From Bacteroidota bacterium (GTDB lineage Bacteria; Bacteroidota; Bacteroidia; Cytophagales; Cyclobacteriaceae): 7,608 bases of DNA. The notes beneath the pieces are model-generated. The model worked only from the letters and a program-made list of their open reading frames with translations, had not been told where the DNA came from and made no database searches. Shown here piece by piece: positions 1 through 6,384 of this stretch (positions are counted from its first letter, which is position 1; the number at the start of each line of letters is the position of its first letter). The stretch lies in the NCBI GenBank assembly GCA_027297025.1, contig JAPUIM010000321.1, positions 1-7,608 on the forward strand, read 5' to 3'. The translations under genes and the position numbers were made by a program.

Positions 1-449
1 TTGTTTTGAGGGTCGCGATCTACATTGCCCAACAACACCAAACCACTGGTGGTAAACTCAAACCCCACTGCATCAATATCAAAATTTACTAGTGGTAACT
101 GGTTAACATCCAATGAATCATTGTGGTAAATCTGACTATACATCTCATTGCCCTCGATATCGGTTTTCACCAAATACAACCGGGAGCTAGGATCCTGGGC
201 GGCATCGGTGGCCCCTGAAAATGAAGTGCTGGAGCCAAACAGCAAATACCCACCATCGGTATCCAATTTTATATCTACCCCGGTCTGTACATCAAACCCT
301 CCGTAGAACTTGTGAAAGATGGAATCTTTGGCAGGCACTATTTCCTCATCAAAACGATCACCACAGCTGAATAACATCAACCAGGCGATTGCCACAACAG
401 CTGCCATAATTGCACTTCGGGTTAAAATGGTTTGATAATTTATATTCAT
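1..449 (-). CDS. Lipoprotein with DGGY-type repeat, N-terminal part (3' end outside window)
   Basis: The visible part is 149 residues, open to the left edge with no stop. The ATG at 449 is chosen because it keeps a positively charged n-region (R11) ahead of the hydrophobic stretch; M15 would lose it. The signal peptide ends in a lipobox L26-F27-S28-C29, so this is a secreted, lipid-anchored protein. The residues after C29 (GDRFDEE) are acid-rich, resembling the surface-export signal described for some Bacteroidota lipoproteins. Residues about 49-105 carry the pattern YGGxD...TDGGYLLFGSSTS...LVKTDxxGN. This is typical of the beta-propeller-like DGGY repeats of secreted Bacteroidota proteins, and a second, weaker copy begins near residue 126. 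The start lies 22 bp after the beta-barrel gene, so it is probably the fourth gene of the operon and may act with the barrel at the cell surface. The substrate or ligand is unknown. The lipoprotein call is strong and the repeat family moderate. Confidence 0.8.
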   Translation of the reverse strand, partial: MNINYQTILTRSAIMAAVVAIAWLMLFSCGDRFDEEIVPAKDSIFHKFYGGFDVQTGVDIKLDTDGGYLLFGSSTSFSGATDAAQDPSSRLYLVKTDIEGNEMYSQIYHNDSLDVNQLPLVNFDIDAVGFEFTTSGLVLLGNVDRDPQN

Positions 450-471
450 GTTGTGGGTTGAGTTAATTTTC

Positions 472-1635
472 TTAGAAAAACAGGAATTTCTTTTTCTTCT
501 TCTTTCCAGTCAAGTCTTTGGTACGATATATGCTATGTGCATAACCCACTGAGAAAGAGATATTACTGACCTTGAAGTCACTATCTACATACAAAAATCT
601 GGGTCCCAATAATTCGGTGCCAATGGATTGATCATCCAGGAAACGATTGTTTACATCCACCACATTGGTCAATCCCAACTGATATCTAAGGTCAACCACG
701 AAATAATGGATCCTCAGGATCTTGAATTTCGCCCCTGCGCCAAATAAAACAGAATAATTGATAGGTTCACGGTGTTCAAACCCAGTGGCCAGCAAATCTT
801 TGGTCGATGCATCGGAGGATGCACCCTCAAATGGACTGTTCACATCGCGTGAGAGATCCTGTTGGGTAGCGCTTATCAAATAGTTGAGTTCGTAGCCGAC
901 ATAAATGAAAGGCACCCAATTCTTGTCTCCATAACTATATTTCAAGTAGACCGGTATATCGATCCACTGGTCCACTTCTCTGAAGATAAGTGTATTATAA
1001 TTGGCATCGGAACCATCGACGTTGGTCAGGGTAGTGGTGGCTACGGTGCCCTCATAATTGAAGGCTTTGCTAGACCATCTAACCTCAAAACCCAGCTCGA
1101 AATTCTTGTAAAAACGGTAGTCGACACCCACCCCAAAATTAGGGACAATAGCAGCGCTGTAGCTATTGACGGACTGGCCGGTGATACCTGAACTAAATTG
1201 TTCCTGTTGGCTGACCTGGGCGAAGTTAAGACCCAGTTTACCATTTAAAGCGAACACCGGTTTGGAGCTATATTTGTTATACAAATACACAAACTCTGCC
1301 GGATCCTGAGGATCGGGCTGATGCTCAGGATCTGATTTTAATAACCGTAAAATGGACTTGTTAGCGTTGCGTTGATCATCCAGATAGATGTACACCAAGG
1401 TGAGCAATTTAAAAGCCTGGATCTCCTCTTCCTTAATGGTGAACTCCGTTTTAAGGTTCTTTTTATCCAAACACTCCTCCAGGGAAGTGGGTATCTCATT
1501 GAGGTGCCCAATATTAAATTTTTGCTGGGCATTTCTTAAACAATCAGAAGTTTGTGCATTGGAGGAAGTAAAAAAGAGCCAAGCCAATGCCAATGCTCCC
1601 AGAACCATAAAACTATTTTGATAGAATTTTTTCAT
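472..1635 (-). CDS. Outer-membrane beta-barrel protein with helical periplasmic N-terminal domain
   Basis: The protein has 387 residues. It has a Sec signal peptide (K2-K3, hydrophobic core about 9-23, likely cleavage after SNA-Q28). Residues about 30-127 form a helical, TPR-like domain with the pattern AQQKFNIG...LEECL...AFKLLTLVYIYLDD...LLKSDP...DPAEF, often seen at the N-terminus of Bacteroidota envelope barrels. From about residue 128 there are roughly eight amphipathic beta strands, including WIDIPVYLKYS (224-234) and WVPFIYVGYELNYL (240-253). These are typical of the PorT/OMP_b-brl outer-membrane barrel families. The mature protein has only two cysteines, C32 and C55, both in the helical domain, so a disulfide is plausible. 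The C-terminus is odd: six lysines (378-383) followed by FLFF. The gene begins 15 bp after the STAND gene and has no Shine-Dalgarno sequence. Its likely role is an outer-membrane anchor or partner for the STAND protein, which is inference. The specific function is unknown. Confidence 0.85.
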   Translation of the reverse strand: MKKFYQNSFMVLGALALAWLFFTSSNAQTSDCLRNAQQKFNIGHLNEIPTSLEECLDKKNLKTEFTIKEEEIQAFKLLTLVYIYLDDQRNANKSILRLLKSDPEHQPDPQDPAEFVYLYNKYSSKPVFALNGKLGLNFAQVSQQEQFSSGITGQSVNSYSAAIVPNFGVGVDYRFYKNFELGFEVRWSSKAFNYEGTVATTTLTNVDGSDANYNTLIFREVDQWIDIPVYLKYSYGDKNWVPFIYVGYELNYLISATQQDLSRDVNSPFEGASSDASTKDLLATGFEHREPINYSVLFGAGAKFKILRIHYFVVDLRYQLGLTNVVDVNNRFLDDQSIGTELLGPRFLYVDSDFKVSNISFSVGYAHSIYRTKDLTGKKKKKKFLFF

Positions 1636-1650
1636 ATCTATTTTGACTAT

Positions 1651-4600
1651 TTAATCTCCCTGGCTTTCAGACTCACTCTGTACTCCCTTTAAAAGGTCAG
1701 AACCCTCTCCATCGGGCAATCCACCACAGGTTTTTTCATATTTAAGGTCATCCCCGATGTATTGGATCCATTCGGTTCCCGATAAATTCCGGTCCATTTC
1801 TTCGCAAAACTGATCGGCGAAAACGCCGGCATTAGTTGGCCAGGCCCGCACGATACGGTCGTTGGCCCCAGTGATCAAGATCGCTCCATCGGGACTAAAG
1901 GCCACACCCCATAACCAGTTGTCATGACTACTCAATATAATGGGCAACTCGTTGATCTTTTCCACAATATAGATGTGAGCGGTGTTGTCCCAACTGGCAG
2001 TGGCCAGTATTTTATCATCATTACTGAAGTCAAGGTCGCTGATACGGGCAGAGTGGCCAGGGATATCGGCGTAAAGGTTATTTAGTATCATATCATAGAT
2101 CCTGAGCCGGCCTTCTTCATTTCCCACTGCCAGCAGACGTCCATTATGGCTAAAAGTAATGGTATTAACCTGTTCACTTTTAGGTATATCCAGAAAGCTC
2201 AATGCATTGTCATTGGCCATGTCCCACAGGCCTACGGTGCCATCGGACAAGGCGCCGGCCAATATTTTTCCTTCAGGATGAATGGCCAATCTATTGACCT
2301 TGAGGTTTACCTTGGCTATTTGCCGGAATGACTGAAAATCGTAAAACTGGATGGTACTGTCGGTACTGGTGGATATAAACCCTGAATTGTCGGGCATGAA
2401 TTTGATATCAACCACCTCGGACTGATGAGGGTTCAATATTCTGGGCTCACTTCCAGGCTGCGACAGATTAAATAGTTTAATGCTGGCATCGGCATAACCG
2501 GCGGCCAGCCATTGATCATCAGTGCTCACAGCCAGCGCCCGGGCCGGGTGTGCACTGGAATCAATCCGGGTATAGTCCTGGCTTTCCAGGTTCCACTTAA
2601 AGATCATTCCGTCGGCTCCCGCAGTGTACAAATCATCGGTATTACCAAAAGACATGGCCTTCACCGCCGCCACATGACCGGTGAGATGGTTGAGACTATC
2701 TCCTTTTAACAGTTGCAGGGCACCAAACAAACCGCTGTAAATATCAGGCTCGTAGATGCTTCCTCCATGTTCGATATTGAAATTAAAGCTTTGCCGGGCG
2801 ATCAAAGCCCTTTTTGTGGTATCGCCAATCTGCAAAGACTTAATGGCCATGGACTTAGCCACCGATTGATAACGCAATCGCTCAGCCGCCAGTCGTTGTT
2901 CATCAGCCAATTGTCTTTGTAATTCAGCCAAGGCGGTTGCTTCCTGGGCTATTATGGTCTGCCGATCTGCTTCCGCTTTTTGGCGTTCGGCGATTAGCCG
3001 TTGAATTTCGGCTTCGGCCTGCGCTTTTTCGGCCGCAATTCGAGCTAACTCAGCCGCATCTTTTTCTTTTTGGGCCTGGATTTCTGCCGCTTCAGCCACT
3101 CTCCGTTGTTCTTCAGCGATCTTTTGCGCCTCTTCAGCTAATTCTTTTTGTTGATCGGCTAATTCTCGTTGTTCATTGGCCAGTTTTTCACTCTCGACTG
3201 CCAGTGCAGTTTGCTTTTCCGCTTCCGCCTGCTTGGTAAAGGCAAACACCACCAGGAAGATGGTGACTAAAGCCACCCCTCCCAGGCCCATTGCCCAGCC
3301 CCGGGCCCGTTTCAGGTTACGCTGCTGAATGCGTTCTTTATTGGCCTGTTCGGTTTCGTAAGCCTTTTCACTGGTTTCCAGGAATACCATGCCCCTTTCG
3401 AAGGCGGGATCATAACGCTGACCCCAGATCAGGGTAGGTTTTTGTTCCTCTTTCCAGTTGAGGGCCAATTGCAGGTCGGGCATCCGCCATAACCCTGCCC
3501 TACCTGATTGATAAGCTTCTGCGGCTTCCGACAATTTCATGTACATCTGGGACGATGTTGCTTCCTCTGTTACCCAAGTTTTCAGCCGGGACCAGTTACG
3601 CATCAGACTCTCGTGGGAAATGTCAACCACAGTATCCGAGTTCAATTTCACTCCATAAGGCGGCATCAGCAGGGTCCGTCCCGGTTCACGAAATTTTTCC
3701 ACCACCCGGATCACCTCATCTTCATTCACCCCGGCAATGTTGGCAATGATCCCTAAGCCGGTAGGACGGCGTATACCCACACTTTCGTTGCCGGCCTCGG
3801 TAAGTCCCTTGAACATGATCTCGCACACCTTTTTCTCCCTTTTGGAAAGTTCATCGTAAGCTTCATTGGCGTGGAGCGACAGGGCCTCGGTCAACCTTCC
3901 TATGGCATTGTAATGTTTGAGGTCTAGTGGTTCGTCGCCAGCGTGGTTGTCACCCCAATAGCTCCAGGTCCGCATCAGGGCATGCTGCATGATGGGTAAT
4001 TGATCCGGGTTATCACCCACATCATTCAATATTTGCTGGCTCAGACGGGGGGCAATCCTAGCTCCGCCTACTGCAACCGGCCCTTCAATGGCCAGTTTCT
4101 TTTGTTCCCTGGTCATTTGAGGGATCAGGTAGTGACTGTCATTGATCTTGGAGGTCAATTCAGGAAACTGGGCACAATCACCTATAAAGTCCGAACGCAT
4201 GGTAATGGCCACATAGATGGGCTCTTCCCGTTGCTCAATAGCTTCTATTAACAAGTTGACAAAGGACAGTGATTCGTTTTCTTCTCCTTCCGGCCTGTTT
4301 TCAATCCGGTTGTAGCGGAACAATTCCTCAAACTGGTCAATCAACACCAGAAAATTTTCACCTTCTGCCCTGCGACTTTGTTTTATGGCTTCTATCAAGC
4401 CCAATGAGCTACTGCGCAGCACAGTAGTAGTAATGGATTTGCGTATCAACTGGTCTTCTTCACTTAATGAAGCATAATCCAGGTCCTTGAGCATAAGACC
4501 TTCGGATAGGTTTTCAATGGGTGTTATGCCTGGCCGGGAGACTACCACCCGCCAATTGGACCCCGCTTCGGTCATAAAACCACCGTGCATAATGGGTATC

Positions 4601-4827
4601 AGTCCGCAAAACATCAGTGAAGATTTTCCGCTTCCTGAGGTACCAAGGATGCCTACAAATCGATTGTCTGCGAGTTTGGTAAGTACTTCATCGCTTTGCC
4701 CCTCCCGACCAAAAAATAAATGGCTTTCCTCCACACTGAATGGACGTAGACCGGGAAAAGGATTCATCAGGGTTGCCAGGGTATCAAACCCTTGTTCCTG
4801 AACGTCGGCTAAATCTTTGTCACTCAT
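1651..4827 (-). CDS. Transmembrane nSTAND1 NTPase with coiled-coil stalk and WD40 propeller
   Basis: The protein has 1058 residues. Residues about 21-60 hold the nSTAND1 entry signature NPFPGLRPFSxEESHLFFGRE. Walker A is GTSGSGKS (62-69), Walker B is FLVLIDQFEELF (159-170, D164), and a sensor-like TMRSDF lies at 209-214. Residues about 275-430 look like the winged-helix part of STAND ATPases (PDQLPIMQHALMRTW, ISHESLMRNW). A basic stretch (497-509) precedes one transmembrane helix (511-531), which places the NTPase in the cytoplasm. Seventeen heptads of coiled coil follow (535-653), then a linker (654-710), seven WD40-like repeats (714-998) and a tail with EWxxYxGxxxxYxxTC (1019-1034). The only cysteines after the membrane helix are C1008 and C1034. 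STAND NTPases are ATP-driven switches that oligomerise when their sensor region binds a ligand. Here the propeller would sense in the periplasm. The ATG lies one base after the TIR-like gene's stop, so translation is probably coupled. The domain calls are strong; topology and role are inferred. Confidence 0.93.
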   Translation of the reverse strand: MSDKDLADVQEQGFDTLATLMNPFPGLRPFSVEESHLFFGREGQSDEVLTKLADNRFVGILGTSGSGKSSLMFCGLIPIMHGGFMTEAGSNWRVVVSRPGITPIENLSEGLMLKDLDYASLSEEDQLIRKSITTTVLRSSSLGLIEAIKQSRRAEGENFLVLIDQFEELFRYNRIENRPEGEENESLSFVNLLIEAIEQREEPIYVAITMRSDFIGDCAQFPELTSKINDSHYLIPQMTREQKKLAIEGPVAVGGARIAPRLSQQILNDVGDNPDQLPIMQHALMRTWSYWGDNHAGDEPLDLKHYNAIGRLTEALSLHANEAYDELSKREKKVCEIMFKGLTEAGNESVGIRRPTGLGIIANIAGVNEDEVIRVVEKFREPGRTLLMPPYGVKLNSDTVVDISHESLMRNWSRLKTWVTEEATSSQMYMKLSEAAEAYQSGRAGLWRMPDLQLALNWKEEQKPTLIWGQRYDPAFERGMVFLETSEKAYETEQANKERIQQRNLKRARGWAMGLGGVALVTIFLVVFAFTKQAEAEKQTALAVESEKLANEQRELADQQKELAEEAQKIAEEQRRVAEAAEIQAQKEKDAAELARIAAEKAQAEAEIQRLIAERQKAEADRQTIIAQEATALAELQRQLADEQRLAAERLRYQSVAKSMAIKSLQIGDTTKRALIARQSFNFNIEHGGSIYEPDIYSGLFGALQLLKGDSLNHLTGHVAAVKAMSFGNTDDLYTAGADGMIFKWNLESQDYTRIDSSAHPARALAVSTDDQWLAAGYADASIKLFNLSQPGSEPRILNPHQSEVVDIKFMPDNSGFISTSTDSTIQFYDFQSFRQIAKVNLKVNRLAIHPEGKILAGALSDGTVGLWDMANDNALSFLDIPKSEQVNTITFSHNGRLLAVGNEEGRLRIYDMILNNLYADIPGHSARISDLDFSNDDKILATASWDNTAHIYIVEKINELPIILSSHDNWLWGVAFSPDGAILITGANDRIVRAWPTNAGVFADQFCEEMDRNLSGTEWIQYIGDDLKYEKTCGGLPDGEGSDLLKGVQSESESQGD
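1834..2688 (-). repeat. Seven WD40-like repeats inside the STAND gene
   Basis: The repeats code for residues about 714-998. Blades end near FKWNL (743-747), IKLFNL (783-788), IQFYDF (826-831), VGLWDM (865-870), LRIYDM (908-913), AHIYIV (950-955) and VRAWPT (993-998). Each is preceded by a GH/H...V...F.PDG...L...S.D-like core; the last (H968...VAFSPDG) is the most canonical and the second and fourth the most degenerate. Seven blades would close a single beta-propeller, usually a protein or ligand docking platform. Confidence 0.85.
2869..3225 (-). repeat. Unbroken 17-heptad, alanine-phased coiled-coil stalk inside the STAND gene
   Basis: This stretch codes for residues 535-653, which divide into 17 consecutive heptads with no stutter. 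The first is EAEKQTA and the last AAERLRY; typical ones are LAEEAQK, IAEEQRR and LADEQRL. All 17 have Ala in the second position, and the first position is most often Leu, Ile or Val (10 of 17). It starts directly after the transmembrane helix, and the end of that helix (FAFTKQA) already fits the phase. As a continuous alpha-helix, 119 residues would be about 18 nm long. At DNA level the unit is an imperfect 21-bp repeat. Confidence 0.85.
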
Positions 4828-4828
4828 T

Positions 4829-6307
4829 TTAATTTTCCAGTTTTGTTAGAAATGGTTTTAAATTCTCCGGGTCAAGCTTGCCCGATTTCCCCAATATCAT
4901 TGCCTCCTCATCTTTCAAATGCTTTTCGCTGATTTCACGTTCGGTACCTATGTAAATGGCTTTGGCCTTCAGGGGTTTCTTTCGGCCAAGACCGGGCGCT
5001 TTCAATATGTCTTGTAGCTTGGTTTTCATCCATTCTTCTTTGGCTTTGCCACAATAAATGATGGATCCGTCACACCTTCTCAGGTTCTGTTGGTGGAGAT
5101 AGCGCAAATCCAGCAGATTACCCTCGAATTCTGTTGACAACACTTTAAATCCCTGCTTTTCCAATAAATCGGCCAGTGGCTTGCACTCTTGAACGTCTTG
5201 TTTATCACATATCAAATATATGGTAGACACCCCAGTCTCATCCTCTATCTCATCCTCTTGTTTTTTCTCTTTGGGTGCAATCAATTCCTGTCGGATTATG
5301 GAACGCAGATTTTGCAGGTTCACCTGGAAAATTTCAGCATTTTCCAAGGAATCAGCATCACTCTTCATATTTTCAATGAAAAGCTTTTGCCGTTCGCTTA
5401 TATTGTCCAAGGTGGGGATGAGCCAAATGATCCTACGAAAATCCGATTTAGGATCTTCCCTGACTACTTCCACGCTATATTCGGTGGCTGCCTTGTTTAC
5501 AATATCAACATATGACTCGTCGGTATTGGGTGGTTTCAAACCATAGTCCTCTCCGATCAAGTGAATAGACATCTCACATTGTTTAAGATCTTCTTTCACC
5601 ATTTTCTTTAGTTCATTCACCTCAATAGGATAGGCATGATCCGGCTTCACTTTATACCCATGGCGTTGTAACTCTCTTTTTATAATATCGTGTTGATTTA
5701 TAAGGTCTCGACCGGTAATAGCCAGGTAAACCGCTTTTTCTTCCGAGGTATCGACCCTGGTAAGATTTCCTGATTCCGGATATACGGTAATGAGATGTTT
5801 GTAAATATCATAGGCGATATCCACTAGTTTCATCCAATAACTTTTCTCAGCTTCCTTTCCAAAAAACCGGTTAAATTCTTGTAAATCTCCGGAATGCGGA
5901 TCTATCTGGTAGAAGTCATAACCTAAAATATCTTTAAGTTCGGGCAAAGACTTGTCCGCTTCCACCGGTGATTTGATCACTTTAAGGATCCTGGAGCTAC
6001 TGCTTTGGATTGCCTCTCCTTTATCTTTCCAAACTTTGATAAAATTCCTTAAACCGTTACTCAGTACTTCTGATTTCAGAAAGACCGGTGAAAGAATAGG
6101 GATAATTAAAATCGCATCCTTGTATGTTTCTTCCGAATGGTCGTCCTGATCGGATTTGATAATGATCTGGGGTTTTTCTTTTAACAGTTGCCCCAACAGG
6201 GTATTCAAGAACCGGTGAAAATTGTCTACCCATCCCTTCTCCCCTTCGTGCATCGGTTGATTATCCTGACTGGAAAAACTGATTATTATATTGAATTTGA
6301 TAGGCAT
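4829..6307 (-). CDS. Three-domain TIR-like / DUF4062-like protein, probable cytosolic partner of the STAND NTPase
   Basis: The protein has 492 residues and no signal peptide or membrane segment. I use the ATG at 6307 (MPIKFNIIISFSS), not the TTG at 6337, which would lie next to the putative -7 box. Domain 1 (about 1-170) is TIR-like: first strand FNIIISFSSQDN, helix GWVDNFHRFL, then DAILIIPILSPVFLKSE. Domain 2 (about 191-345) resembles DUF4062/TIR-like folds: VYLAITGRDL, ELQRHGYKV, MSIHLIGEDYG, RRIIWLIP. Domain 3 (about 361-490) is another TIR-like unit: STIYLICDKQD, LLEKQGFKV, RRCDGSIIYCG, EEWMKTKLQDIL. An acidic/basic linker (346-359) separates domains 2 and 3. Known TIR domains are either NAD-cleaving enzymes or protein-interaction modules. 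By eye, the catalytic glutamate of the S-x-W/F-C-x-x-E-L motif is replaced in domains 1 (LSNGL) and 3 (WMKTKL). It is the first gene of the presumed operon. The TIR-like fold is moderately certain; the function is unknown. Confidence 0.8.
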   Translation of the reverse strand: MPIKFNIIISFSSQDNQPMHEGEKGWVDNFHRFLNTLLGQLLKEKPQIIIKSDQDDHSEETYKDAILIIPILSPVFLKSEVLSNGLRNFIKVWKDKGEAIQSSSSRILKVIKSPVEADKSLPELKDILGYDFYQIDPHSGDLQEFNRFFGKEAEKSYWMKLVDIAYDIYKHLITVYPESGNLTRVDTSEEKAVYLAITGRDLINQHDIIKRELQRHGYKVKPDHAYPIEVNELKKMVKEDLKQCEMSIHLIGEDYGLKPPNTDESYVDIVNKAATEYSVEVVREDPKSDFRRIIWLIPTLDNISERQKLFIENMKSDADSLENAEIFQVNLQNLRSIIRQELIAPKEKKQEDEIEDETGVSTIYLICDKQDVQECKPLADLLEKQGFKVLSTEFEGNLLDLRYLHQQNLRRCDGSIIYCGKAKEEWMKTKLQDILKAPGLGRKKPLKAKAIYIGTEREISEKHLKDEEAMILGKSGKLDPENLKPFLTKLEN

Positions 6308-6339
6308 GAAATATTGTTTAAGTGTGTTTCTCGGCAAAA

Positions 6340-6367
6340 ATTATAAAGTATCATGAACATTTGCAAA
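6340..6367 (-). promoter_or_regulatory. Putative Bacteroidota-type promoter of the TIR-STAND-OMP operon
   Basis: On the minus strand a TTTG (6367-6364) is followed after 18 bases by TATAATTTTTG (6345-6335). This approximates the Bacteroidota -33 TTTG / -7 TAnnTTTG consensus and also matches a TATAAT box. It lies in the largest intergenic gap (6308-6384, 77 bp) and would give a leader of about 25 nt before the ATG at 6307. A perfect 10-bp palindrome, ATTTGCAAAT (6359-6368), overlaps the upstream element and could be an operator, though so short a palindrome may be chance. AT-rich gaps produce such matches easily, so confidence is limited. Confidence 0.4.
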
Positions 6368-6384
6368 TTTTATGGATCACATCA

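Noticed and set aside
487..504. A/G-rich run (AAG/AAA codons) near the end of the barrel gene as a frameshift or slippage site
   Set aside because: The minus-strand reading AAGAAGAAGAAAAAGAAA stays in frame to a nearby TAA, and nothing suggests a functional product in another frame.
862..1191. Plus-strand open frame of about 109 codons opposite the barrel gene
   Set aside because: It is fully contained in a well-supported minus-strand gene, shows no recognisable domain, and has no independent support.
2937..3239. Plus-strand open frame of about 100 codons
   Set aside because: It is the antisense of the repetitive coiled-coil region; its Leu/Pro/Phe-rich composition is what reversed Glu/Ala/Gln heptads give, and no other evidence supports it.
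5189..5546. Two overlapping plus-strand open frames opposite the TIR-like gene
   Set aside because: Both are shadows of the minus-strand coding sequence with no recognisable domain.
6308..6337. In-frame TTG at 6337 as start of the TIR-like protein (ten extra residues)
   Set aside because: It lies directly next to the putative -7 box, and the extra residues (MPRNTLKQYF) precede the first strand of the TIR-like fold with no domain role; the ATG at 6307 fits the fold better.
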